DNA of 64,000 nt from Rhineura floridana. Lineage: Eukaryota > Chordata > Lepidosauria > Squamata > Rhineuridae. How positions within the stretch are numbered: position 1 is the stretch's first letter; each line of letters begins with the position of its first letter. The DNA lies in NCBI RefSeq assembly GCF_030035675.1, contig NC_084483.1, positions 3,720,501-3,784,500 on the forward strand, written 5' to 3'. This document shows positions 1-50,455 of this stretch, piece by piece. The notes beneath the pieces are model-generated. The model was not told where the DNA came from. It ran no database searches and saw only the letters and a list, made by a program, of their open reading frames with translations. A program made the translations under genes and the position numbers.

Positions 1-1872
1 TTGATTTAGTGGGAATGGTTTTGTCACCATTAGCTAGTCAAAGGGCATGGAGAACCTGTGACCCTTCAGATGTTGTTGGACTCCAATTCCCATCAACCCC
101 AGCTGCAAGGGTCAATGGTCAGGAGTGATGGGAGCTGTAGTCCAATAACACCTGGAGGGCCACAGGTTCTCCACCCCGGTCTAGGTCATTATACAGAGAC
201 CCTTCTTAGTGACCACTAAGGAGGCCTGTTTCCCACTCTCTGCAACTGTAGTCTTTCCAACCCTACCCAATAGCCACTCCTCTTGAAGCCATTACTGGCT
301 AGTAATCTTACCACTAGTGGAGTTAGATTTGACGTTGCAGAGTTATACTAGTCTTAAGCCTTTGTCCAACAATGTATTTTTATTAGTAAAACCCAGAGAA
401 AACAAGGCATTAGCAAATGGAGTTTAGGAAAGAAAACAAAATAAAATTTGCTTCCGATTTCTCTACACTGATTCTGTCACTGCATTGATGGTAGTTTACT
501 GGGCTGGCCATAAAAATTAATCCAGTATTCTCTCATGACATGTGTATAATAAAAATTGACTGCATGGGTATCAAAATGTATCCAAAGAAGTGGTCATCAC
601 ATCCTAGTTAAGAGGACAATGTTAAACTGGCCCTTTATAACTAAACTCAGGCATTCCAATGCTTGACTAGTGGTTGAGTATGATACTGGGTCAGTGAAGT
701 TTGTGTCTGCCGGCACCACCTCTTATGGCACTGATTTTATATTGCTTAATGTCAGTAATCATTAACCAATAAGATATAACAGATAATTTATCAAGGGAAA
801 GAATTACTCTATGTATATGATCTGTGTAATTATGCCCAGAAGTTGTTTGTTTTTCTGTGAATCCATGAATATGGAACCCATTCTAAGATGCAGTCCAACA
901 AGTAGATACTTCGGAGAACATCAGTTGGGGATCAGTTTTCCCTTACTAGAAATATGAAAGCCTTGGGTGGGGGGGGAGCAAGAAAACTTCAAGGGGGGGG
1001 AACAGAAAAAACCTGGGTGGTTGTAAAACAATATTGATAGAACAATATTTTGTTTTATCTGCATGCCTTCACATGTCTATCCCAACAAAGTAAATTTCCA
1101 GAACTTCCGGAAGTGTTCGAAGTTTGAGTCGTTGTTCAGAAGGCAGAACCTAGCCAGATATTCGCTAACCTTCAATTACAGTTGTATTACTTCTTGCACT
1201 TTCAAAGCAGTTTAGGTAGAAGCAAACTGCAGCAATTCTTGACAGTTTCTCCCTCCATTCCATGATGATTAGTTATTAGCTTATTAGTGGAAGTTATAGA
1301 AAAAGCTAACTTTATATTAGCGCCAATCTGCTGAGTCAATGATTGGCAGTTGTGAAGTTCCCCCCTCGCCATCTTTTGTGCATTTTCAATATTTTTGTAA
1401 TTTCCCTATTTTTAAAAAAGTTGAACATTCCAGTTCCACTCCAAAGCTTGTATGTGCAGAAGTGTACATGTGAGGTTTTCCATACCAACAGCCTCTTCTC
1501 TGCATGCTGAGCTCTATTATATGTATATAAAGTAATTATAAACATATTTTCCTTTATTATGCATGAAGGCTGTATTGTGTGTAGTATTTGCATATGCAGA
1601 AAGTACAAATATTATTCGTTGGGGCAATCTCTCCTAACAAATGGGTGGGAAATGTGATGTTTTATTATGGTTTTCTGAGTGAAATTTTAGAACATTAGAA
1701 ACATATGTACTGCATATCATAGTTGGGAATGAGAAGCTGCACAAGTCAGCAGGAAAAGGAATATCAGTGAGTTTGCAATTTTTGTTAAAATTATCATTGC
1801 TGTATAAACAAAAAGTAGCAGCCAAGATCCAGAAAACAAATTGAGTGACACATTCCCTGTCTGAATTAACAG
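1..1872. other. VPS54 intron sequence
   Basis: Apart from the palindromic repeat at 60-178 this is AT-rich sequence with G-runs near 965-1000. I see no exon, RNA gene or classified repeat in it. Confidence 0.6.
60..178. repeat. Palindromic interspersed repeat, family A copy
   Basis: A left arm around CTCCAATTCCCATCAACCCC is mirrored by GATGGGAGCTGTAGTCCAAT, and the copy ends CTGGAGGGCCACAGGTTCTC. The same palindrome recurs at 33913, 40352 and 61918 in this window. It looks like a small non-autonomous DNA element, but I cannot assign the superfamily. Confidence 0.65.
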
Positions 1873-1980
1873 TACGGGGTGAAAGCACCTGTTCCTTCTA
1901 CCTGCTTCAGGAATATTTGCAAACAGATGGCAAAGATGCATGAAGCAATATATGACCTTCTTCCTGAGGAGCAAACCCAG
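1873..1980 (+). CDS. VPS54: VPS54 internal exon (third from last coding exon)
   Basis: VPS54 is a subunit of the GARP and EARP complexes, which tether endosome-derived vesicles at the trans-Golgi network and recycling endosomes. This 108-bp exon encodes 36 residues beginning YGVKAPVPSTCFRNICK and ending LLPEEQTQ, matching my memory of the C-terminal part of vertebrate VPS54. The acceptor AG is at 1871-1872 and the donor GTGAGC starts at 1981. It begins and ends in phase 0 and joins in frame to the exon at 3101. Only the 3' end of the gene is in the window; upstream exons would lie before position 1, because I found none in 1-1872. Identity is from remembered family sequence, not a search. Confidence 0.93.
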
Positions 1981-3100
1981 GTGAGCCATTTTGAGTGGTG
2001 TTTGTTGTGGTGGTGTGGAAGTGTGTGCTTCCCAATTGTTGAAGATGTGTCCTGTGAATGAAGCCTACACTTGCTCGTTACTCCTAGGAGGAGGATCACA
2101 TCTCATGGTTTTTTAGGTCACCAAGATCTTAAGTACTGGCTGAAAAGGCTATGCATAAGTAGAATTCTGCCTTCTTTAATGTAACACACAACAGTAAATA
2201 TTCTAAAAATACAGACCAGTATTGAAAGCTTTGCCTAATCTCAAATATGGCTGAAAGAGAAGCCCTCAGTTAGGGAAACTTTTAACCTGTTTTGGAAAAA
2301 TAAAGGAATCCATTTTATTAAAAGTACATTTCCTATTTAATTGTAACAGTAAATTCCTTGTCTTATTAAATTATTAAATCTATTCTGAATGCGTGTAAAT
2401 GTATTTGTGGGCAAGGGATTCCCAGGAAACAGAAAATAGGTAAACCTTTGCTTGCGCTAGTTCATACATTATGGGCCCTGTGTGAAAGTTGCTGAAAAAC
2501 ATCTACACGGTCCATCCCGAGTGGGGCTGTCTCATTAGCACTATGTATTGTTGACCTTAGCATCTCCTCCATGGAGCATATGGAGCAGAAGACTTGCAAA
2601 CATGACAGTCCTTGTATGAGGTGTCACCATAAGGAAGTGTTGTTATGCTTCAGCGTGGTTACAGAGAAAGGTATGGGGAACCTAGGGGGTTGTTCTAAAA
2701 AAATAATTTGAACTATTACTTATGAAATGTCCCTTAGTTTCTGTGCTAGCAGAAGTATACAGTGGCTCATAAATGCTAAGTTGGATAGATACATGAAACT
2801 AAGCATTTTCCCCAGGTATTATGCCATCAGGTGGGTTATAGCACTGCCTAGTGTCTGAAGGCAGGAATGCACAGGAGTCAAGACTTGAGTTCCTCCTTCC
2901 AGTCCTCACCCCAGTCCATTCCTGCCTTTGTCCAAGGTCGGATCTCTCAGCCTTAGCTATTGTTCACTCTAGTTGTGAGTCTGTTTCCTTGATGTATTTC
3001 CATCTTTTGTTTTACTCTGCCTGTTTCCGTTAGAATAAAAGATTTTAACACCTTCTTACAATATATTCTAAATAGGAACATTGTCTGTATTGTTCTCTAG
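1981..3100 (+). other. VPS54: VPS54 intron
   Basis: Intron bounded by GTGAGC and TTCTCTAG. Nothing else was recognised inside. Confidence 0.8.
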
Positions 3101-3195
3101 ATGTTGTTCTTAAGAATTAATGCAAGCTACAAACTTCACTTGAAGAGGCAATTGGCCCACTTAAATGTAGTCAATGATGGGGGACCTCAAAATGG
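3101..3195 (+). CDS. VPS54: VPS54 penultimate coding exon
   Basis: This 95-bp exon encodes MLFLRINASYKLHLKRQL, then AHLNVVNDGGPQN, plus the first two bases of a Gly codon. The acceptor is TTCTCTAG ending at 3100 and the donor is GTATGT from 3196. The split Gly codon (GG|A) is completed by the next exon at 4224. The sequence is very close to the VPS54 C-terminal domain, with conservative changes against the human sequence as I recall it. Confidence 0.94.
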
Positions 3196-4223
3196 GTATG
3201 TTACACAATTTTTTCCCAACATGGGTTCAAGGGTGAGGGTACTAAATGGAGTCCATCTGCTTCCAGCATGTATTTAGTAGTGTTCAAGGGTGATGCTGCT
3301 AGCCATCTGCTGGATGGATGTGCACACAGAAGGACCTAGTACTGTTGGCAATATCACAACTGAGGTTTTATAGAAGAGAACCTTAGCTAGATAATACAGA
3401 TTTTTATATAAATTGCCTAGTATACTTTTGTAGAAAGGCGAGATATTATTGTGAAGAAAAATTTAAGACATTTAAATCTGTCAGTATAAACTTCTACTTG
3501 GTCTAACCTTAAATTAATTTAGAATGGGGGTACTATGTTGATCTCGCAGCCCCTCATATTCCTGTCAGCTTGGCTGAACTGAGACGACATTCTTTTTGAG
3601 ACGTATTAGCTCAGAGTTAACAATCTACCACTCAGTATATTAGGTGTGAGCCAAACTTGGGGGTGGGACATGTTTTACAAAAGCATTGCACGTTAGTATA
3701 TGTTGGATAGACTTAAGTAAAATATAATTAAAGCTTTTCTTCCTTGTAAAATGGATACCTCCCCCTTTTCAGTGGTTATTCTGAGACCTGCATAATGTGA
3801 TGAAAATATTCACCCACTCAAGAGTGAGGATAGGAAGCACTGTCCTAACGCCACTTTGGCTTTGTGATGCCACACAGCCAAATGTGGCTGGGAATTGCTT
3901 CAAGAATAAAACTATGCCTCGTTAAAAAAACACAACACAAAAACCACTGAAGTTGCAGATTATAGAAAACAGGTAATGAAAAAGGTAATCTTTAATAGAT
4001 GCATATTTGATATAGTTCTACTTATAGACATTGTATGATTGAACAAAAACCATAGTGTTTTGCTTTGCACGTTCCAGTACAGGACAAAAGACATCAGGTT
4101 AAGAATGCCAAATTAGCTACACAACACACAGCATGAACTACGACCTAAAGTCCAGTGCTATCACTGATAAGACAGGTTTGGATACATGTGTTTCCTCAAT
4201 GTGTTTATTTCTGTTTCAAATAG
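3196..4223 (+). other. VPS54: VPS54 last intron
   Basis: Intron bounded by GTATGT and AAATAG. A short A-rich tract near 3925-3945 is the only notable feature. Confidence 0.8.
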
Positions 4224-4329
4224 ATTGGTTACAGCAGATGTAGCTTTTTACACTGGAAATCTCCAAGCTTTGAAAGGGCTTCAAACCCTAGACTTAAACA
4301 TGGCTGAAATCTGGGAACAGAAGAGGTGA
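4224..4329 (+). CDS. VPS54: VPS54 last coding exon
   Basis: After an acceptor TAG at 4221-4223, the exon finishes the Gly codon and encodes LVTADVAFYTGNLQALKGL, then QTLDLNMAEIWEQKR and a TGA stop at 4327-4329. The end NMAEIWEQKR is the C-terminus I know for vertebrate VPS54, so the gene ends here intact. The 3' UTR follows on the + strand toward UGP2. Confidence 0.95.
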
Positions 4330-5395
4330 TAATCCAGCAGAGCAAGAGAGTTGCCTCTTGGCATGGGATGATTTCTTCTTTGCAGAAGATGAATTCTTGG
4401 AAGCTAGAAGAGGAAGCTCCCTTGGAATGTGAAAACTAGCTATGGGAATGACTTTGGGGGAATCCTTTAGCAAGTGATCAGTTCTCTGTGCAATTTCTTC
4501 ATTCTCTCTGGAACCAGACTCAGGTTTCTTTGGACCAAATCCAAAAGAATATATAGCTGTAACACAGCTGTAGTTTCCTAGAGAGTGCTCTGTAAATCTT
4601 TATATTAAAAAGATGCTTTGCATTTCCTCTAGTGCAATGAAAATTCACATGGTGTCTCACTTTTATTTAATGATGGTACAGTTTGAAAATTCTTGCTGTT
4701 GAATTATAGAAAATGTTTTCATTATAAAACTTTACTGTTAAATTATTTTTTTACAGATGTTTCTATAAAGTCTTGATTATCTACATAGATTTGGATTTGT
4801 TAGGGGGCATCCTATTCCAAAGTATTTCTTGCAGCCGTGCTTCATGTTGCCACCAGAAGACAGTATGTTTAAATACTTCCCAGCTCTTGGAAACAAAGCT
4901 GTGAAGCTCTTCTAGCTCTTATTAAGGGCAAAATGATAAAGGAGTTTGATAAGCTGATCTGGCTTTGGTGGGCGATCATCTTTTGAATGCTTCTTATGAG
5001 AACCCCTTCCATGGACTTCTGTTTTGCCTATTTCCATGTAATTTCTTTACCTCCTGGTTCTCTCCCACCCAATTAAAGCTATTTAAAAATATTAACTGTG
5101 TAGTCAGAACTACACTTGAAGTGTAGCAGTAGATGACGTATGACTAACTTACAAAGATTTTTTTCTAATGCTACCTTTCAGGCTGGTACCTGCCTGTATT
5201 AAGTAATGAAGTGGCTGTGTATGTCACCTCGCAGCATTTTTACTTACCCAGTGAGTGCCTACTCTTGTGATGATTATGTACAATGATATGGTCTACAATG
5301 TTTGTGTGCCTGTGGTTTCTTCAGACAGGCATGCCTATCTGTTAACATTAGCAGAAGTCATTGTCAATCAAATAAAGCTGTAAAAATGAACTGTT
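4330..5395 (+). other. VPS54: VPS54 3' UTR (predicted)
   Basis: This is the stretch from the VPS54 stop to just past the AATAAA at 5371-5376. It is AT-rich with no other gene or obvious repeat. An ATTAAA at 5072-5077 could give a shorter form. The end point is inferred from the hexamer position, not seen directly. Confidence 0.6.
5371..5376 (+). terminator. VPS54: VPS54 poly(A) signal AATAAA (candidate)
   Basis: A canonical AATAAA lies about 1.04 kb after the VPS54 stop. It is the last good hexamer on this strand before the oppositely oriented UGP2 signal, which starts about 120 bp further on. Confidence 0.55.
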
Positions 5396-5479
5396 TAAAA
5401 AATCAACTTTTTTACCAAGAGAACAATACACAACACCACACCTGGTTAACAACAACAACAAAGAGACAGATAATCCAGA

Positions 5480-6278
5480 CAGGGGGTTGATATTATTTAT
5501 TTCAGTACCTTTACAGATATGGAATTTGTTTCTACATAGGTAACACATGATTTAATTATCTGAACATGAGTACACTGAAGCGGTGATCCTTTCCATAATT
5601 AAAAGTAGATTGGAGTTCTTAAGAGGTAACAGCTGAAGTAAGAGAAGCTAGAAGATGGGGGTGATTGTAACAGAAGTAACATTCAAAGGTGTCTCTTCTC
5701 TTTGGGTAAACACAGTAGAGCAGGAACTCCAGCTTTAGAGAAGGATAAAAATGAGGTTATTGACCTATGTTATCTCTGGGGGTTGCTGCAATGGTACAGA
5801 CTGAAGTATTAACTATAGGAAGGCTAACAATGTTAACAGTTAAGTACTAGACATTTTAAATAGCTTACGTGCCATAGCAATAAATCATCTGGGTGTTTTA
5901 TCATGGGTGCCATTTATACTTCATAAAGTAGTTGCACTTAATAGTTAACAGCATATTGCTTCACAGCTTTTTCAGTTACAAGCCATTCAAAACTCATTGG
6001 ACATCAGCATGTTAAACATCTTACACAAGAGATGCTTGCCTTTTCGTAAGACAAACAATATTGCACTTTAGGTTATATTAGCTGAATTACAGATTCATTT
6101 AAAGACTTGCATCTTAAGTATTCTTTCAGTTAAGAAAGTACAGAAAAACTACTTAGAAATAATACTGTAGGTACAGTGAGTAGATAAGTATATTAGACCC
6201 TCTGTGTACAAATTTAATGGGTTCTTCCATTTGTGAAACTAAAATATTACCAACGACTGTGTCAGTTCACATATCAGA
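5480..6278 (-). other. UGP2: UGP2 3' UTR (predicted)
   Basis: This is the - strand sequence between the UGP2 stop (6279-6281) and the AATAAA at 5496-5501. It is AT-rich and free of recognisable repeats, and contains no other reading frame worth calling. The far boundary is an inference from the poly(A) hexamer. Confidence 0.6.
5496..5501 (-). terminator. UGP2: UGP2 poly(A) signal AATAAA (candidate)
   Basis: Reading the - strand, AATAAA occurs about 780 bases after the UGP2 stop codon. Cleavage would fall near 5480, leaving only some 85 bp to the predicted VPS54 cleavage site. A weaker ATTAAA near 6212-6217 lies only about 65 nt after the stop and looks less likely. Confidence 0.55.
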
Positions 6279-45439
<39,161 letters not shown>

Positions 45440-45670
45440 CGCTTTGCTAAAATCTTTTTTAAAAATGAAGATAATTTTAGTAGATAGATATTAGAGATAA
45501 CAAAATGCTTCTATAGGTTAACTAAAAATGCATTAGAAAGCACTGTATTTCAGATTTCTTTTCCACTGAATTTTGAAAAGCTACAGTGTGCTTCTGTTTT
45601 GTTACTCAACCAACAGACCAAAGGAAAAGGATGTAGTTCATTTTTTAATGCAGAAATGATAATCAACTTT

Positions 45671-45764
45671 GGCTGCAATCCAATCCATGTATACTCAGAA
45701 GTAAGCTCCATTGGGTTCAACAGGACTTACTCACAGGTAAGTGTAGATTGGATTGCAGACTTAG
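45671..45764. repeat. Palindromic interspersed repeat, family B copy
   Basis: GGCTGCAATCCAATCCATG at one end and TTGGATTGCAGACTTAG at the other, with CAGAAGTAAGCTCCATTGGG between. It lies about 225 bp upstream of UGP2 exon 2, in intron 1. Confidence 0.65.
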
Positions 45765-46661
45765 TCATTAAAAAAAAATCTAAGAACTAACAAGTATCTT
45801 TGAAGAAAAATATCAGACTGTTCAATGGCCAAGTGTTACAGATTTGCCAAGTAATATAACATTCCTCTCAACAAATTATGTCATATAAAAATAGAAACCT
45901 GTTCATGAACTGCCATGCTATCCTTAGTTAGCTCCGGTCTGTTATCACATATCTCCCTCCCTTAAGAGTATTCTCTTACCTACATATTCAGCCATTACTA
46001 AGCAACATGAAAAGCGAATTGCTTTACGCCTCTCATCTGTATTTAATTTGTTTTTTTAAAGCCATTTATTTCACACATGCAGAGATAACCAAATCATCAT
46101 CTAGTGTTATGAGAATTGGGAGTGCTGATGTGCTTTATATTATGAGAAGCAGATTATGGTTTGGTAATTAATAAAAAAAATTCAATTCAATTTTTCTTTC
46201 TTATGGTCAATGAACAACATAGAAAGCATTCAAAAACAGCATAAATCATGTTGTCTAAATACATAAAATAGAATAAAATATCATTCATAGTATAAAATAA
46301 AAGTATTTGCAGAAATATTATTGAAATGTTGTTAAAATCAGACTTCTGAAAGAAAGTAACTGGACAGCTAAAATTAATTATTGATGGATTTTACATGCTG
46401 CAGCACAGAATTTACCTACAATGAAAGAAGCAGAAAGACATGAAATGCATCCAATCATCCTGGCAGGTCAACAGAAGAGGTTCAATAATTTTTTTGCGTA
46501 AATCTCAATAATAAAGACAATGCAAAAGAACATGAGCCACCAATTCTACCTCTCCAGAGCCACAGAGACACTTCCTTTCACAGTAAGGGATTTTTTTTAT
46601 ATCTTCCCTCCAAGACTGAAGAAGAGAGAATGGAAGGTTGGCCTTACCATAAAGAGTCCTT

Positions 46662-46790
46662 CTGGTCAGCAGAGAGTGGAGCACACAGGAATGGGTTACT
46701 CCTCCTGAAGGCAGAATCAAATCACTTTTGAAAAAAACTTGTTAGTGGCCAGCCAGAAGGGAAAGTAATATTTTCCCTACTTTCAGTTCA
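46662..46790. repeat. Inverted repeat bounding the older DIRS (left)
   Basis: GTGGAGCACACAGGAATGGG, then CTGAAGGCAGAATC and TTGTTAGTGGCCAGCCAGAA are repeated in inverse at 50337-50455 at roughly 75-80% identity by eye. Confidence 0.7.
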
Positions 46791-49700
46791 CGACAAAGCT
46801 GAAGCATCGAGTAGCCAGCCACTAAACCTAAACACACATATAACTTGAACATCAGATAGAAAAACAATGGAACATTAGAGGATAAGTAAGAACGTTGTCA
46901 TGGGAAGCCCTCTCTATGCTATTCAGGTTACTGCGCAAATGTGACCTCACCTAGGGGTTCTAGAGATGGGATCCCTCTGCCTAAGACCCTCTGCATGATA
47001 GGGCTGTATGTTTCAGTCTCTGATGATCAGGACGCTTTCTGTTCTCAGTCAGCAGAGGAGTGCAGCATACAGAAAAGAGATCTACTGAAGCAGTAATCCT
47101 CTCCATACTTGGGTGGGATGCAAATCTAGGCCACTACTCTCTGTGGAACCCTCCTGCAGAAAGTAGCATTGGGAGAGGCAAATCTGTCCACCCTATCATG
47201 TCTGAGGAAGGTGGGGGCACCAGGTGGCAGCTTTCCAAATTTCTCCAAGTGGAGCATCCCTGTGGAGCACTGTCGTAGCTGCTGCCCCTGTGATAGGGCT
47301 CTGGGCTTGGCTTGATAAGCCCTCATCACACAGTCTCAAGAGTCAATGACTGATGGTAGATCTGGATACTTTTAGGCCTTGCGCTTCTGGTAGGGGTAGA
47401 AACTGGGCAGAGCAATGTCTTGATCCCTATGGAAGGAAGAGCTAACTTTGGGAAGGAAGCTAGGATTCCGGTGAAGGACCGCCTTGTCAGGGTTGAACAT
47501 GCAGAGCTCCTCCCTGATGGACAGTTCCCCCACACTCCTGGTTGAAATAACTGCTCCTACAAAGACTGTCTTGAGGGTAAGATCTTTTAGAGGAAAAGTC
47601 TGGGCTGGTTCAAAGAGCAGGCCAGAGAGTGCCTTTAGGACCAGGATGAAGTCCCAGAAGGGGAATCTGTGATGCACCAGAGGAGAGGAAGGGGGCATTC
47701 CTGATGAAACCTTTGACCTTGGTGTGTCCTATTGAATCCCCCCCTTGAAGTAGCACACTATCAGGAACTGAACTTGCCCCTTGAGAGTGTTGTGTGTTAA
47801 GCCCTGATCTAGGCCGTCCTGTAGGAAATCTAAGATGATGTTCATAAGACATTCCCTGTCTAGCAACTGCTTGCACTTGCACCACCTGTAGAAGGCCTTC
47901 CATATGAAGTTATAAATCCTTTGTGCAGAAGCTTTGTGTGAAGCTAGAAAGGTGTGGATGATTTTGTCAGACAGGCTCTTCCTGCTCAGTTATTGCCACT
48001 CAGCCTCCAGGCATGAAGCTGGAGCCACTCCAGCGGCGAATGGGGTCCTGCAAGAGAAGGTCCTGCATGGGGAGGGGCCTTGAGCTGAGTTCCATCAGGT
48101 CTGAGAACTATGGCCATCTCGGCCAGTGTGGGTACACTAACATCACCTAGGCCTGTAGGGCCTGTACCCTGTGAATGAGCCTGGTCAGGATGGAAAGCAT
48201 AAAAGACCTATGGTCAGGGAGCTGACAGCACATCTACCTCCTGGGCTTTTAGATCCCAGTAATGGGACATGAACTAGTTCAGCTGTGCATTTGCTGACAA
48301 AGCGAACAGGTCTATGCACGGAGGGGGGCACTTTCAGGAGATTAGGAGGAACACCTCTCTGTGAAGGGCTTACTGACCCTGGGAAACTTGTTCCCTGTGC
48401 AACTAACCTTGGCTGTGATATACGTGCAGACAATCATGTGGGGGGGAGGACTCCTGATGTGCCAACTGGATGGCCCTGAGTCCCAGCCAATTGATGGATG
48501 GGTGGAGTTCTGGTCCCTGCAAAATCCCTTGGAAGAAGTGGGTTTGGCAGGTCACCCCTGGAATCTGTAGAGACAACTGACAGAGGGCACTCTGAGTGAT
48601 AGTCTTTCATCAGGTGGGGTCAATGATGCCACCATTGTAGTCTGTCACTTCCATGGGAATCGTTATAGGTCACTTCAGACACTGAGCAATATGGTCCTGA
48701 TACAGGAGGAGGGGCTACTGAAACTCCTGGGCATAGAAAAGGCGTCTGGGCATGGTGCAGACAGGCTTGCAGTTGGAGCTGGAGTTGCGCCACACATTCC
48801 AGGAAGAGTAATATCTTGCTCTGGGCCATGTCTGTCACCTCTCTCAAGTGCTGGAGACATTGGCTGGGAGTCAGCTGGCTCTTTGCTTTGTGGATGAAAA
48901 ACCTATTACTTTCAAGGCAGTAAATGGTGGTCTACAAGTCTTGTTAGGCCCTGAGTGCAGAGGAGGAATGTACCCAAAGATCATCCAGGTAGGGGTAGAC
49001 ATGTACCCCTGGGTGGGTAGGTGTGCCACAAACCACCATGCGTTTGGGGAAAACTTGGGGGGTCAACAAGAGAACAAAGGACATAGCCCTGTACTGGTAC
49101 TGCTTCTACTGGCTGTGTAATAGAGATGCCGCCTGCCACTTGTCCTGTATAGTGACTGACCCTATCTTGATGCTATTCAGGATCCACCTGCCTGATGTGG
49201 GGACCATCCATGCACTGGTGAATAGGTGGAGCTTGCCTCCAACCTGGGAACTTCTGGCATCATGCTTGAGGCTGCTTGGTGTTGTAAAGTTGCTACCTGT
49301 GGAATTGAAGTGATTTTTTTGTTGCAATGAGTTCCATGAAGAGTGCCAGGAGGCACAAACCTGGTGCATGGTTCTGTAGGTAGTCAGATATCCTCTTGGA
49401 CAAAAGGACCAAGATGACTTTTTGCGAGACTTATCTTTCCTGGGTGCAGAAGGTAGAGCTTTCTTTTCATCTTTGGTTTCCACTAGGTGGGGATATAGAG
49501 ACTTTTGGAAGAATCGCCCTTCTGTGTAGGGGAGAACAGAAAGACTGGCTTTGGAGTGGTGATCCACTTCCCGTTGCTTGAGCCATATAGTACAGGCTAG
49601 GAAGGAACTGTCTGCAGAAGCTCTCAGTGATAGGGCTGAAGTTTCATGTGTGCATCTTAAGGCTGCATCATTGAGCCTGTCACTGTCACTCTGATCAGTG

Positions 49701-50020
49701 AGGTTGCCCCCCCCCATTCTGTGGGAATGACAGTTCTGGCCCCTAGGGCAGGTATTGGCTCATCAAATGCTGGGACCTTGAAGCTATCCATTACAGCAGC
49801 AGGTAAGCCAAAGAGCTTTTCGGATAGTGAATGAGGGGCTTTGGGCTTGGCTGTGTGTTCCCACTCCTCCTTGACAATTCTTGGAATTGGAAGGGGATAA
49901 TATGTAGTTCTCCCTCCTCAGTTTCCTCTTGGGTGACAGACTCTTTGGCTGACTTGAGCTGTAAGCAGGCCATGGCCTTAGAGATCAGAAGAGGGGACAA
50001 GTCTGGAGAATACAGCCATT

Positions 50021-50306
50021 GTGAAAGAGAAAATGTTCCTGCATCCCTTATGGGAAGGGAGGAGCAAAGAGTGGACTGTTACTCGCTAAAGGTACAGTCA
50101 CCTTGCTGTATCACTCCCCCTCCTCTCAAGGTACGTACGTGGTGGTGTAGATGGCAGGAGGGGTGTGGGGCTGATCCTGGCTACCTCTGTGTACAGGCAC
50201 TTCTTCCATCTAATCACTGAAAGGCAGAGTAAACAAAGAGAAAAGGCTGCTGCTGCAGTAAAAAATGAGCTGCTCTGAAAGTGAAAGAGAAAATGTTCCT
50301 GCATCC
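50021..50306. repeat. Pair of 26-bp direct repeats near the older DIRS 5' end
   Basis: GTGAAAGAGAAAATGTTCCT followed by GCATCC occurs identically at 50021-50046 and 50281-50306. Perfect identity inside a decayed element is notable. Confidence 0.8.
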
Positions 50307-50336
50307 TAGTTGACTGTTACTTGCTGGAGGCAGTCA

Positions 50337-50455
50337 AGAACTGAAAAGGAGAAGGTTACCTCTCCTTCTGGCTGGCCACTAACAAACTTTTTTTCAAAAA
50401 TGTTTCGATTCTGCCTCTAGGAAGAGTTAATCTATTCCTGTATGCTCCACTCCTC
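50337..50455. repeat. Inverted repeat bounding the older DIRS (right)
   Basis: This is the inverse partner of 46662-46790: TTCTGGCTGGCCACTAACAA, then GATTCTGCCTCTAGGAAGAG and CCTGTATGCTCCACTCC. Confidence 0.7.

Larger units (their letters stand above)
46660..50455 (-). mobile_element. Second DIRS-type element (older fossil)
   Basis: On the - strand, pieces of the same family as the element at 12871 appear in the same order: a linker like that after gag (about 49106-49717), reverse transcriptase (GVHVYPYLDDLW near 48980), the recombinase N-terminal region and domain (about 47370-47700) and the recombinase C-terminal segment (HDRVDRFASPNATFCRRV near 47150). Inverted repeats of about 100 bp bound it. 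It is heavily broken, with many more interruptions than the first copy, and is clearly older. Confidence 0.75.

Noticed and set aside
6212-6217. Proximal ATTAAA poly(A) signal for UGP2
   Set aside because: It lies only about 65 nt after the stop codon and is weaker than the AATAAA at 5496-5501. It may still be used rarely.
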